64,000 nucleotides of DNA from Glebionis coronaria (Eukaryota; Streptophyta; Magnoliopsida; Asterales; Asteraceae): positions 545,240,630-545,304,629 of the forward strand of contig CM046882.1 in assembly GCA_025667525.1 (NCBI GenBank), written 5' to 3'. This document shows positions 11,391 through 22,827 of this stretch, in pieces. Numbering within the stretch: position 1 is the stretch's first letter; every line of letters begins with the position of its first letter. A model generated the notes under the pieces. That model was not told the origin of the DNA and did not search any database. It worked only from the letters and a program-made list of their open reading frames with translations. Made by a program: the position numbers and the translations under genes.

Positions 11391-11837
11391 GACCATCACA
11401 CTCAAACTTCGTATAATTTCCTCCATAGAAAACCGTTTCGACGCCTACATAGTCTTCATTCGAAAAGTTCCAGCCAAATCTATACGAAAATCTCAGGACC
11501 ATCCAGGTTCTTTAGACTCGCCTCTAACTTGATATGTAAGAAACTGTGTGTCTTTGCTTTCATGTCTGATACCTTCCAATAGGTATTTGACGGGCACATG
11601 TAGTTGTCCCAAAATGTTATCATTCTCGACCTCCTGAATCTTGATTACTAGAACTACTCCTCCAGGCTCATTCATTGTGAATTTGATAGGTTCCGAAGCT
11701 CCATTTTTGTCGAATGAGGCTCGTACCTCCTCCTTGTCCCAGATGGAACAGACTGCATATGCGTCTAATGAATTAGTGTTGTTCTTGAAACTTCGTGCGG
11801 AGGTGAGTGTGAGCTCTAAACTACTCCTTAGATCCAT
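11391..11837 (-). pseudogene. SRC2-like C2-domain gene, copy A (broken)
   Basis: Near-identical to the intact copy at 46943-47431. The reading frame from ATG at 11837 follows the C2 domain (LELTLTSARSF, DAYAVCSIW, VLVIKIQEV, GQLHVPVKYLLEG, QVRGES..PGW). Near 11496 one G of a GGG run is missing relative to copy B, which puts TGA right after PGWS at residue 114. The homology then continues in the wrong frame to 11391, where foreign repeat sequence replaces the last 14 codons. Frameshift plus truncation make a functional product unlikely. Its 5' leader is still present at about 11856-12315, with a TATATATA at 12307-12314. Confidence 0.88.
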
Positions 11838-12539
11838 GATCGTACTCGATATCTGTTAAATCACATGCATGCTGTAGGTTAGGAAATATGTAAATTTCTA
11901 TATGATAAAATTACATTTGTATACTTGTATATATAAACGTAAATATTAATAACTCTACAACTCGATGACTATTTTTACTATTGACGTGTTACATGCAACA
12001 TAATTACTACTACCACGCAGGGCTAGAGCTGGTACTACAATATACTGAAAAAAAGGCTAATCCATGATGCATGCATGCACGAACTAGAGCTGACTTGATA
12101 AATTAAGTACACTTAACCTTAGATCGAGTTTTAGAATAATCATATTGGAAACAAAAGTTAGAAATTTTAGAGTAACATGATAACGTTAAAATAGGAAGTT
12201 GACGAGTTAATGTGTTACCTTATAAAAAGAAAAAAAGAAGAATGAGGAATGGTGATCGAGCCACTTATGGTCTTTTTTTCTTTGTTTCTCGGACTACGTC
12301 TACGTGTATATATAGAGATAGAACTCTGGATACAAATCCTATTAACAGTCATATACGTATATGCTAACAGTTCTAACCTAATACAAACAAAAGCTTTCTT
12401 ATTGGGCTATAAAAGAAGCCTTCACTACAAAAAAAACTACATTTCCTGACACACAAAAAGTGCCAGGAAAAGTACAAAAAGTGTCAGTAACAATAATTTA
12501 GCTTCTCCTTCACAAATAATAAGTGTTAGCAGAAGTCCA

Positions 12540-15460
12540 GACGGTAAAGGTATATGGTGACAGACCTATCCTGACACTTAATGTGCCAATAAAGGCTGAA
12601 ATCTTTGCCTACACAAAGTTTGTGTCAGCAATACACAAAACATGCTTTATACAAACACAATATGGCTAGTATATCCTTTTACAAGATCATACAACTGGTC
12701 ATACAGAAATTAAGAATTTTAAACTTGCCATTTAGGACAAACTTCACAAAATGAAAACTTCCCGTCTATGATTCCAATTATCATACAGAAATCAATATCC
12801 ATAAAGAAATCATTATTTGTTCTATAATTCCAAACACCAAACGACTTACACTAACTTAGCACAAGTAAAATGAGATGTTGACAACTTGCACCAGATGTTT
12901 ACGACTTGCACCAGATGTTGGATTCTTTGGACCAGACGCGGTCTTGGACTGTTTGGACGAGGACTTGTAGCATTTGATCTTGAACTTTTTGGATGATGGC
13001 ATGTAGCAGCAGATGTTGGATTCTGTAAAAATTAACTTGAAACACGCTGGTGTGTAAACAGAGCATCATCTTCAATTATCATAAATTTTATGTATATCCC
13101 TAATAAAACTATCACAAAACATAAAGTTCGTAGACTCATTTGGCATATTGATCTACAGCTTCATTAGAAAATGTCATTGTTTGATGTCCGGCCATAGTCC
13201 CATATATACAAAACTAGAATTAAGTTGCTACAATTTAATTGCTGCAAACGCACAAAACATTTTTTTTCTTCAAACACCAAAAATTCATAATATATATAAA
13301 GGAGTCAAAAACATGCAGGGAAAACCGCAACTCGCTAATATTGAATCAGTATATCATAATCGTTCGTTAAGCATATATGCATAAACTTCGCTCGTTAAAA
13401 TAATCATTATTCAAGTATATCATAATAGATAAGCATCAAATGTGGCTACATACCTGAATGCTAGTACATCCACAAACTCTGTATCTATCTGAACTCTAAA
13501 ACAGCGTTAAATCACGATCAGTATATGGTAAAAGTTGAAATATCGATATGCACATCTGAGGCTTAACACTCACCCCTGTCTCTTCTTTAACTTCTCTAAC
13601 TGCCCCTTCAGATATCTCTTCTTCCTAGCGAGTGAACTTTTATCAGTCTATTAAAGAAAGCTAAGAGTAGTCTTGGAAAAACTGGGGGGTCATGCGGGTT
13701 GGATAACAGGTCAAAATGGGTTTAGGTTGAAAGGTGTAAGTTTTAAAGCATGCCTTAATGGGTTGGATTCAGTTTATCAACAAACAATCAATTGTAAACC
13801 AGTATTTACTTTTTTGCCAGTTCATTACTATGAGTAGAATAATAATCTCGAAATTTATATGCCTATCTTTGAAATTTGTAAAGCATTAGAAATAAACTTA
13901 TGAGCAAATTTTGACCAATTTGACCTGTTTGGGAAAATAATGTTTTGATGTACCTCTTCAACAATTCTGGTAGGGAGCTTCCATATACCATAGCAAAGTC
14001 AAACGAAGCATATATCAAACGGATTCAAAAGGCTTATATCAAAATGAGTAGCAAACGGATAACGAATCAAAGGCTAGGGAACATATAAAAGGATGCCAAA
14101 GGTGCAAATAGATATGGAGCAAAGTCACGAGAATCCTTAAAAGAAAAGATAGAATATATGTACCTAAAACAAATCAACGCTTACTTCACAAACCGAATCA
14201 ACCTACTCCCGCCTCAGATTATCTACATAAACTAATGGACGCAAAATTATCCAAAAGTATTCAATAGCATATTTACTTACTTTAATACTTATTATTTAAT
14301 AATATTATTAGTTTTAAATGTACATTTTACATCAGTGATACCCGAATATTCAATCCATAGACGGGACCTTATAACTTGTAAAGTTGTCCATATTCACTAA
14401 ATATTTTGACATTTGTAATCCTTAATAGCCTCGGTACCTTCTAATTTATAATAAAATGTCCGGGTTCATCATATATAGAGTCATACCAAAGATATGAAAT
14501 GTAGTTTCTTACAAAAGCTTTAAACAAAAACAACTGTGTAAGTTTATTAAAACTATTAAAACCCAATGTATACAACAGCTAAAGAACCACTCGCGAACCA
14601 AAATCTTATTCCCACACGAACCGAAACCAATTAAATAGCGTGGTTATCCTTACAATTTGAATCCAAAAATGACATACCTTGACTCCCATGACCCTGCGCT
14701 ATCTTGCTAATGAAAACAGTTTTGAGCGCGCCAGTTTCACCAACATGCCCCCTGTGAGTCACAAACAACATTACCGTCTCAAAACTTCTCTTCAAAGCAA
14801 ATGTTATAACAAAAGGTGTTCTGGTGTCATGCATATTCCTAATATTACCTAAAAACCAAACTTCGTTAATTTAAAGTGACTGTAAATAGCATCATATTGC
14901 ACATAAATAGTTCAGCCAGAAACTGTTCATACTCCATATTAACACTTAAAATCAACTACCTTGTATCGAACTCCACTTTCAGATGAACCTTATTTATCCC
15001 TCGTCACATATTGGCACCAATCTCACTCATCTACTTGGCGAACTTAACTCATCCTTACAACTTAGATAACAATAAACTCATGGACAATCAAACACCCTAC
15101 GCTCAATCATCAACGCACATGTGTGAAGCCTTTACAATCCAATTTACTCTATAAACTACTAATCACACATATTTAGCAAACGCAAGAGTCTTAACAAGCA
15201 TACATATACCTAACTGATTACACTACTCGGCAAGAGCTTAGATTCTACATCACTCTAGTCATATAGCAAACTTAATGATAAACAAAAAAATAAGCTGCTA
15301 TAACTCAATTCATACAACAAAACCTAACACCTATTTCAATCATCCATTCTACAGAAATTAAAGTTCTAAAACATAATCAGCAATGTTACTCATTCAAATA
15401 TAAATTGTTACCTAACTGGATAGATTGACTCACCACAATTATGGCGGATAACAGTGAGGA
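12540..15460. other. CACTA interior, no gene recognised
   Basis: About 2.9 kb of A/T-rich sequence with only short frames (e.g. 13148-13384, 14631-14834). A short direct repeat, ACTTGCACCAGATGTT, occurs twice near 12884-12920. No transposase or captured gene could be identified. Confidence 0.5.
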
Positions 15461-15462
15461 GA

Positions 15463-15673
15463 TTCACGACGGAGATTGATGACGGAGAACGGTGACGTCG
15501 ATTGCCAGCGGAGAATCGTGATGGAGATTGACAACGGGAAACCGTGACGGCGATTGACGGCAGAGAATCATGACGGCGATTGACGGCGGAGAATCATGAC
15601 GGCGATTGACGGCGGAAAATCATGACGGCAATTGACAACGAAGAACCGTGGCGAAAATGACGGCAGAGATCGG
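15463..15673. repeat. 26-bp GC-rich minisatellite
   Basis: About seven degenerate copies of a 26-bp unit (core GACGGCGATTGACGGCGGAG) inside the CACTA element. It contrasts sharply with the A/T-rich surroundings. Confidence 0.85.
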
Positions 15674-15764
15674 TGACGTTTGTGGCTGGAGTGTGTGTTA
15701 TTAAGTATTATTTACTTTTTGTTTTTAAGTTTTACTTTAATTTTTATTATTGTATGTGAAAGTA

Positions 15765-15977
15765 GTTCCTCTTTGAAAGTCTCAAATTAATAGTCCGGTT
15801 CAAATGTAGATTAAGTTTACTATATCACCCTCAATTAAGGGTATTTTACAAAGAATAAAGAAGTTGTAAATTAATTGGTTAAGAGTAAAATTGTCTTTGA
15901 ATAAAAAGTAAGAGAGAGAAAGCTGAAAAATACTACGTATTTTTGTTCGGTAAACTATTATTTTGGGACGGAGGGAG
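15765..15977. mobile_element. Stowaway-type MITE (Tc1/mariner)
   Basis: The right end GGGACGGAGGGAG abuts TA (15978-15979) and is the standard Stowaway terminal sequence CTCCCTCCGTCCC inverted. The left end GTTCCTCTTTGAAAGTCTC, after TA at 15763-15764, is a worn form followed by the typical AAATTAATAGTCC. Length 213 bp, no coding capacity. Confidence 0.8.
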
Positions 15978-16096
15978 TATGTGTGTGCATTTTTTAAAAG
16001 CCAAAAATAGAACATGGAATTTTCACTCCTTTTCTAAAATGGTGGTAAAACCAATGTTTGTAAAACCTTTATCGATTTAGTAGAGTTATCAGTTTC

Positions 16097-17404
16097 TTAG
16101 TTTGATAGTGTAGAAACTAGAAGGGGGGTTGAATAGTTTCTTAAAATTTTCTCAAGTTTAGCCAATTTCTCCCTAAGTTCATTGATCTCATTTTCAAGCT
16201 TAGTTTTGGTTGATTTTAAGGTTTTATTCTTTTCTATAAATTTAAGACTAAGTTTGTGTAAGCTATCATATTTGCCTTCAAATTCAATATCATCTAAAGT
16301 GGAACTATCATTGCTATAATATTCGATTTTGGAGTGTACCTCTTTAGAAGTGTGAGCCATAAAACATTTCTCCTCTTTGGGGTTGTCATCATCATCTTCA
16401 CCGCTATCGCTCCAAGCGCCACTAACGAATGCCGTGTGGTTCTTATCACGAGCGGGCTTTGGACAATCACCAATGAAGTGATTTGGATCACCACATCTAA
16501 AGCAACTCCTATCACCTTTTTCATTCTTGACAAACCGATTCTTTGACAATGGTTTCTTGTCATAGTTTGGTTGCCTAACGTGTTGACCTCGTCTCTTGAA
16601 GAACTTCTTGAAATCTCTCACCGCCAATGCATACTCCTCGTCATCACTTTCCGAGGAACTATCATGGTCACTTTGTGCCTTCTTGGCTTTAAGTGCAAGA
16701 GATTTCCTTTCACTCTTGGTTTTTACTAATTCCGAGTCCTTCAAAATTATCATCTCATGAACCTTCAAGTTTCCTATGAGTTCATCGAGTGATAAAGTTA
16801 AGAGATCTTTCGACTCTTCAATAGCAGTGACTTTTGCTCTCCACTTTGGATGTAAGGCCCTTAGAAACTTCCTAACATTGTTCTTGCTAGAAAAACCTTC
16901 ATCAAGTGCTTTTAGACTAGTAATAATGGTGTTAAACCTAGCAAATGCACTATCAATAGTTTCATCTTCTAAGATGACAAATTGTTCATATTGTTGGACA
17001 AGAAGATTGATTTTACTTTCTTTGACTTGGCTATTACCTTGGTGGGTTACTAAAAGAGTGTTCCAAATATCTTTAGCGGTTTCACACATAAAAATTCTTT
17101 CATACTCTTTCTTAGGCAAAGCATTATAAATCACCATTTTAGCCTCATTATTTTTTGAAAGTTTCTTTTTAGTATCATCATTAGCTTTCTCAAAAGTGAC
17201 TACTTATTTTGTTTTAGAAACTTCATTAAATTGAAAGGGTAAAAAATCACCATTGGTAATAACATGCCAAAGATCTAAATCTTTTGATTTCACATAAGTT
17301 TCAAATCTATTTTTCCAATAAATAAAACTATCGGTTTCAAAAAGTGGTGGTCTTTGCATAGATTGCCCTTCTAGGTACTTGTTGGAATCCATAGATCGAT
17401 TCAA
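16097..17404 (-). pseudogene. Copia gag (UBN2-type with CCHC zinc knuckle), broken
   Basis: Gag forms the virus-like particle and packages the element RNA. From ATG at about 17392-17404 the frame encodes the N-terminal part (RPPLFETDSFIYWKNRFETY), meets one in-frame TAA at 17204-17206, then continues in the same frame with the UBN2-like core (ETAKDIWNTLLVTHQG, IIT..L..LDE, LRALHPKW), an acidic stretch, and a zinc knuckle CFRCGDPNHFIGDC (CX2CX4HX4C) near 16460-16520. A short coiled-coil-like tail (LENEINELREKLAKLEKI) follows, and the frame reads into the LTR tip, ending at 16097. No protease, integrase or RT follows. Confidence 0.88.
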
Positions 17405-17445
17405 GTTTTAAAATACAATATACTTTAAAAATTCTTGAGCAACCC

Positions 17446-17457
17446 GCTCTGATACCA
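17446..17457 (-). promoter_or_regulatory. Copia primer-binding site (tRNA-iMet)
   Basis: Minus-strand TGGTATCAGAGC, complementary to the 3' end of initiator tRNA-Met, two bases inside the 5' LTR. It fixes the element's orientation. Confidence 0.92.
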
Positions 17458-17459
17458 AT

Positions 17460-18733
17460 TGTAGAAACTAGAAGGGGGGGTTGAATAGTTTCTTAAAATT
17501 TACTTGTTAAAATATGATTTCCAAAAATCCTTTTTCAAAAAACTTAGGCTTGAGGAAATATGTGAAATCTTCTTATGCACAAATATGAACAATGATAGTG
17601 TAGCTAAACTAATACTAACAAAAATATATCCACAAAGAATAAAGAATAATAGTGTAGCTAATCTAATATTAACACATGTATATGCAAAAAGTAATAAGGA
17701 ATGTAAAGAGTTAAGGGTAAAGAAAGATCAAACCGAACACCAAGGATTTATAGTGGTTCGGCAACGAAGCTCACTTCTCGTTCCTACTCCACTCCTCGAG
17801 TACTCCTTACTCGAGAGTTCACTACACAACAAGCTCCTTATGGTGGAGAAAACCGTACACGTCGCTTAACCAATTTCCGACTCTAAGCTAAAAGTCGAGC
17901 CCTAATCGTAGCTAGGACCAATCTACACAACTATACTTAGTACATACACAACTTCCAAATAGACACAACTACTTGGATCTTCACAACTATGACACAACTA
18001 CAAGTATATAAAAATTGATCTTCAATGGATCTTTGGTGGTGGACTCAACACTTCACTAGGATAGTGTTCTTCTCTTTGCACTTGGAGAGGAAGAGATGGA
18101 AGAACAAGATTCACTTCTTAAACAAGTAATAATCAAACAAATGATCAAAGATTTGAGTGATTAAAGAAGGGGTTTGAATCTGGAAATGAATGTGCAAAAG
18201 AGGTGAGGTGAAAAGCTGAGAATGGCCAACTATTTAAAGGATAAAGGAGCCAACGGCTAGTTCTGCCCGCGGTACCTTATCACAGCCCGCGGTACCTTAT
18301 CGATAAGGTACTGCCTAGGCGCTAAGGTACCGCCGGACTAGACTCCGCTCCTTTTTGTCCTTTAGTGGTGGAGGTCTTATCTGGGTATAAAAATATCCTG
18401 AAAGGATATTCTTAACAGAATAAGAATATGCCATTTTCAAATTTCAAATAATTAATTTAATAAAATATTTTCTTAAAAATAAAGTTTAATAAAAACTTGT
18501 CACATTTAATAAAAAGTGAGTTTTAAGAAAAGATTAAATCACTTGATCACTTGATTAAGGTTAGTACTTGTTTATCCATACCTTAAGTGAAAATGGGTAA
18601 AATGAAAAATACTTGAACTCAAGAATTCGTTTTTCGTTGTTTTCGTAAATGCTTGTTTTTACATATTGTCGTAATCAAAACTATGCGAGACCGAAAAATG
18701 CAAGTAACATTTTTAGTCATTATTGCATTAACA
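17460..18733 (-). repeat. Copia 5' LTR (1274 bp)
   Basis: Runs on the minus strand from TGTTAA (18733) to TTCTACA (17460) beside the primer-binding site. There is no full partner in the window, only the 41-bp tip at 16109-16149. Confidence 0.85.
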
Positions 18734-18740
18734 GATAGGT

Positions 18741-19136
18741 TTCTTGGAGACTACTGATACCGAGGGCCGTTCGAGATCGTTGCGGACAGCTTTGACGGAT
18801 ATGATATGGTCGAGCTTAATAGATCGAGAATCAATAATCGATCATATCAAACTGAATCGAACCAAACCAAACCAATCAAATCAAATCGAACATATTTCGG
18901 TCCGATCAACTGTTCATTAATTTTCATATTCGGCGACCGGTCCGGTTTGATTTTAAAGCAAAACCGACTAATATATTTTGTTTGATCGGATTTTACCATC
19001 AAACCAAAGGGGACCACACTGACGTAGACATGGACCATAAATTTTGGTATGCTCCTTGTGTTCGTGTGGTCATATCAGTTTTCGTCTGGTCTAATCTTTG
19101 GTCTTGTGTTTAGGATCGGATCGGATCGGATCAAAA
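18741..19136. other. CACTA interior right of the Copia relic
   Basis: No gene. Holds low-complexity GATCGGATCGGATCGGATC near 19115 and repeated AACCAAACC/TCAAATC runs near 18855-18890. Confidence 0.4.
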
Positions 19137-19735
19137 TAGACTTTTGCTCACACTTTTTAAAAAATATGGGCGAAAGTTAGACTTTTACTTACACTTTTTG
19201 AAAAGTACGGGTGAAAGTTATATTTTTGCTCATACATTTTGAAAAGTGTGGGTGAAAGTTAGACTTTTTCCCACAACTTTGAAAAGTATGGGTGAAAGTT
19301 AGACTTTTGCCCACACTTTTTGAAAAGTATAAGTGAAAGTTAGACTTTTGCTCACACTTTTTTTAAAGTATAGGTGAAAGTTAGATTTTTTTTCTTACAC
19401 TTTTTGAAAAGTGTGAGTGAAAATTAGACTTTTTCCCACGCTTTTTGAAAAGTATGAGTGAAAGTTAAACTTTTGCCCACACTTTTTGAAAAGTATGAGT
19501 GAAAGTTAAACTTTTGGTAATACTTTTTGAAAAGTATGAATGAAAGATAGAATTTTGCTCACACTTTTTGAAATGTATCGGTGAAAGTTAGACTTTTGCC
19601 CACACTTTTTAAAAATTGTGAGTGAAAGTTAGACTTTTGCTTATACTTTTTAAAATTGTGAGCAAAACTAAATTATTACTCACATTTTCATTGAAAAGTG
19701 TAAGTGAATATATACTTTTACTTACACTTTTTTAT
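19137..19735. repeat. 41-bp subterminal tandem array of the CACTA element
   Basis: About 14 degenerate units of roughly 41 bp, each with the near-palindrome CACTTTTTGAAAAGTGTG followed by GGTGAAAGTTAGACTTTTGCC. The array ends about 45 bp before the right terminus. CACTA subterminal repeats are known to bind the element's TNPA-type protein, so this is the likely binding array. Confidence 0.9.
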
Positions 19736-20048
19736 GTGTCATTAAAAAGTGTGTCACTATATACCCTTTTTCTTGTAGTGCTTATAGAAAGCCCATTGGT
19801 CGTTTTAACACTTTTTATTTGACAAATTTACCCCAAGTACAATTGTAAAACAAGGTCTAAAATGCCTACCGCACATTACATCATAGATTCCATCTGAACC
19901 AACATGCTAATGAGACAAGATTACTCATACTTTATGCAACTCGTGGAGCCGTAAGTTTGAGGAACTGATTGAGCACGAAGACAACTTAAGGGGCTGGCCG
20001 ATGAGGCAAAGTTTTTAAGAATATGTGATGAAAAAGGTAAAAAATAAA

Positions 20049-20121
20049 TTTTGTTGCCGGGACATGAACCCGGGTCTCTCAGGTGAGAGCCGAGTATCCT
20101 AACAAACTAGACGAAAACGGA
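20049..20121 (-). tRNA. tRNA-Glu(CUC), damaged (copy A)
   Basis: The minus strand shows a tRNA-Glu-like cloverleaf: D-arm GTCTAGTTTGTTAGGATAC, anticodon loop CTCTCAC (anticodon CUC), T-arm around CCCGGGTTCATGTCCCGG. The acceptor is broken: 5' TCCGTTT against 3' CAACAAA gives mismatches at pairs 2, 3 and 7. The B box has GTTCATG instead of GTTCRANTC. Most likely a pseudogene, carried along in the duplication. Confidence 0.75.
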
Positions 20122-20853
20122 TGTTTATGCTTGTTACGACCAATAACGGAACTTGAATATTTATTTTGAGAGGGCCGAACTATTTTAAATAGAACAAAAT
20201 AAAAAAGTGGAATACAACTTTAAGACGGAATTAGTAATATTTACACTACTCGTCACAAATTTTGGAGAGGCCGAGGCCCTTCCCGGTCTCCATGAAGTTC
20301 CGTCCTTGGTTACGACTCATGAAAAGTAATGTTCAAGTAACTTGAAGACATGACTTAGAACTTTATAAGTCACTGCCAGATTCATCACCTCAAATGGTGC
20401 AATTTTGGCTTAGCCGAGTTGTTTTCAAATGCTGCAAAGCATCTTACTTGTTAAAAAAAGTAGTAATACTTCCAACTTTACAAGTTAGCTTAAAATGTTA
20501 TGAAAATTCAGTCATCTCCCTAAGAAGAAAAGGATGTTGTAAAGCAGAATGGAATGTGAGTTTCTATTTGAGGAGAGACATTAGAAAGCGATAGCATAAT
20601 GAAATCACTGTTGCAAATTTCTTACGAATACATACAGTTTTGAGTTAAAAGGCCTATTTTAAAGTTATTGCCAAGGACCTTCAAGTACCACGGGACGGCT
20701 TTGCTCAAAGAGATGAGACTTCATACTGAAAACTACAGCATGAATGCTGCAAAAATATCAAAATCCATGACAAGGTCAATGTATGTTAGATAACAAAAAA
20801 AAATCGTATATTGGCAAAAAAAAGGACTCGTCTTGTGAGCTAAATTTTCTAAA
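20122..20853. other. Duplicated intergenic block, no gene recognised
   Basis: Shared with 52704-53434. A 66-codon open frame at 20394-20594 (+) survives in both copies with two residue changes (P to R, Y to D), but resembles no family I recognise. Confidence 0.35.
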
Positions 20854-21345
20854 CATGATCGGATTAACTTTGAGTTCCTAGGGAACTTGGCAGGCGAACC
20901 TTACACTGTGCAGACAAACATATCACCCAAGGTCAAGGTAACCGAGAGCAGCAATTTCAACTATGGTTTGACCCAACAGCAACAGATTACTATAACTACA
21001 CCATTCATTTGAATCCTACTGAACTTGTGTAATTGAACCAACTTAAAGCACCATTTGTCTACATAATAAACAGTTCTTAGTCATTGCTTATTGTATTGCA
21101 GATGTTATGTTGATAGTATTCCAATCCGAGTCTTTAGAAATTATCAGAGTGAAGTGATTGCATACCCAAACCAACAAGGGATGCGAGTCTACTCTAGTTT
21201 ATGGAATGCCAATAACTGGGCTACAAGAGGTGGTTTAGTCAAAATCGACTGGGCTGATGCGCCTTTTGAGGTTTACTACCCTGGGTTCAGTGCTAGAGCT
21301 TGTAAGCGGAACGACCTATTAGTATTAGCGTGCCATTCCATCTAA
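20854..21345 (+). pseudogene. Xyloglucan endotransglucosylase/hydrolase (XTH) relic, copy A
   Basis: XTH enzymes cut and rejoin xyloglucan in the cell wall (GH16). Exon 2 starts at the active-site motif [11 protein letters not shown] (family [11 protein letters not shown]), goes on with GEPYTVQTN, then needs a frameshift to reach [21 protein letters not shown] follows at about 21031. After an intron ending TTGCAG, exon 3 (21101-21345) encodes VDSIPIRVF, an [19 protein letters not shown] block, then GGLVKIDW, ending in TAA at 21343. The catalytic nucleophile glutamate is arginine and the helper aspartate is asparagine. Exon 1 with the signal peptide was not found. Clearly dead, although exon 3 is still open. 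Confidence 0.9.
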
Positions 21346-22006
21346 AGCCAACTTGTGGACATCTAATGTTTACAACCTACAAGCAACTGACAATGAGTCA
21401 ACAAGGTCAGCTCAAATGCATATGTAATAACCACATGATCTACAACTGTTATACATATTTCATGCATTTTAAGGGACAGAGGGCACCTGAATGTTCTAGC
21501 CACAATACTGCATCAAATCATTGAAGATCAATTCTATTACGAAAATCTAAGTATTGTTTGTTTCAAAGTTACTAATAAATTCGTATTTGTTCATAGAATG
21601 GTAAATATGTTATATTGTGTATCCAGTGCCTCGTATTCTAGTTTCCATCAACTACATGATACACTAAGATCATTCTGAAACAATAGGTAGCTCTTTGTCC
21701 GCTATTATTCTAAACTGATGCATGACAAGTTCTCCATGGTCAAATGCGATATCAGAATAACCATTGATCCGTTAATGCTTCTTACAAGATCAAAAAATAG
21801 AGCAACACTGCATTACCACATTGTTATATCCAGATGATTTTCACAGGATATGTGATGCCAAATGAACAATGTTTCCTCGATCTACATATATGGGGTCGGA
21901 AAATTCTCAAATGGCTATAGTCTTGATGACCTGTTTTATTTTTTTATTTTATTTTCATTTTTTATAAACATCGTCTGTTCCTATGTTATCTGTTAATAAG
22001 CACAAC
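21346..22006. other. Duplicated intergenic block, no gene recognised
   Basis: Shared with about 53887-54560 of copy B at high identity. Probably holds the XTH 3' region. No RNA gene or open frame stands out. Confidence 0.4.
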
Positions 22007-22258
22007 TTAATGGTCTTTTATGATAGGAATTTGATCATGTGATATGTTTTTTATAACTTGAGTATAGGCATTTACGTTATCGTATTCATTGATCCCATAA
22101 TTGTATGTCAACACCAGTATACAATTTAGTATATCTTCCGGTCTATGACCCATTGTTGCAATGGTATACTGCAGAAAGACAAATTCATTTGCATCAGTAT
22201 GGACAAAATACGCAAGGGCCCAGTTACTTGTGAATGGGTCGACACGGAAAGATTCCAT
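22007..22258 (-). pseudogene. Unrecognised exon-like frame, copy A
   Basis: An 83-codon open frame starting MESFRVDPFTSNWALAYF is conserved in copy B (54840-55004), where a hAT MITE breaks it. Upstream on the minus strand the frame continues past one TAG with CPEFKAIPFSCLDVDQL, to a possible acceptor TTTAG near 22348. This looks like a terminal exon with one nonsense change. I do not recognise the family and assign no function. Confidence 0.35.
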
Positions 22259-22261
22259 CTA

Positions 22262-22751
22262 TAACTGGTCAACGTCTAAACATGAAAACGGGATTGCCTT
22301 AAATTCAGGACAATCTTGTTTACGCTGAAGCTTCATACCAAAAGCCTAAAGTAATATTAGAAGAAATATTAGAAAGAAAAAGAAAACTTAAAGCAAAGTT
22401 TGCGAGTTGTAATGTTATGACTAGCAGGATTAAAAATACAGAAGAATGTGATGCTACTGTACCAGTCATCCTGATCTTATTTTACAGTTAATCTCAGAGA
22501 TCGGTTGGTTTCTCATAAGCAACAAGAGGTTGTTTCTGTTAATATCCTACTCGAAATAGGGGTATGCGGTGAGCAAGAGGGGGAAAATCGTGGCTTTTCA
22601 AGTAGCCAGTAATCTCGATCCTGCGTGAGGAAATCTAATTTATTATGCAATCACAAGAACTTAATGATGTTTTGTATTTATGTTTGTTATAAAAAGATAG
22701 TTGAGAATGAAATAGGGGAAAAGGCTTCAGAAGTGCATATTGAGGTTTCTT
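22262..22751. other. Intergenic upstream of U4
   Basis: Copy B lacks about 22283-22425, apparently a deletion between CT-containing short repeats. No gene seen other than the upstream part of the frame described before. Confidence 0.4.
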
Positions 22752-22803
22752 GTCCCACATCGCAGGGTTAGCTAAGTGTGTGAGGCATAGATGTGTATAA
22801 AAG
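22752..22803 (+). promoter_or_regulatory. U4 snRNA promoter, copy A (USE + TATA)
   Basis: Perfect USE GTCCCACATCG at 22752-22762 and TATAAAAG at 22796-22803, with 33 bp between: Pol II-type plant snRNA spacing. RNA starts 25 bp after TATA. Confidence 0.9.
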
Positions 22804-22827
22804 CAGATGTTGGGCCATGGTATATGC

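Larger units (their letters stand above)
16109..18733 (-). mobile_element. Ty1/Copia relic: full 5' LTR, PBS, gag and only 41 bp of 3' LTR
   Basis: On the minus strand: 5' LTR 18733-17460, primer-binding site 17457-17446, gag, then the last ~41 bp of the LTR (16149-16109). The pair is flanked by a perfect 5-bp duplication GATAG (16104-16108 and 18734-18738). LTR ends are TGTTAA..TTCTACA. The whole pol gene and about 1.23 kb of the 3' LTR are gone, and gag runs straight into the LTR tip. It sits inside the CACTA element, so it is younger than that insertion. The 41-bp tips differ by one base in a G-run. Confidence 0.88.
12423..19780 (+). mobile_element. CACTA (En/Spm) DNA transposon, non-autonomous, nested
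   Basis: The termini are CACTACAAAAAA (left) and TTCTTGTAGTG (right), the classic CACTA inverted repeat, flanked by a 3-bp duplication CTT (12420-12422 and 19781-19783). Copy B has the empty site with a single CTT (about 52360). Left subterminal region: variants of AAGTGTCAG/AAGTGCCAGG. Right subterminal region: the 41-bp array at 19137-19735. It encloses a Stowaway MITE and a 2.6-kb Copia relic. Without the Copia it is about 4.7 kb. I see no TNP2-type transposase, so mobility would need enzyme from elsewhere. Strand is arbitrary. Confidence 0.95.

Noticed and set aside
19137..19735. Regular array considered as CRISPR
   Set aside because: Units are contiguous tandem repeats without unique spacers, inside a eukaryotic CACTA element.
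20394..20594. 66-codon frame conserved in both duplicated copies
   Set aside because: Conservation follows from the recent duplication; no start context, domain or splice evidence.
21091..21345. XTH exon 3 as a functional coding region
   Set aside because: Exon 2 is frameshifted and lacks the catalytic glutamate; exon 1 is absent.
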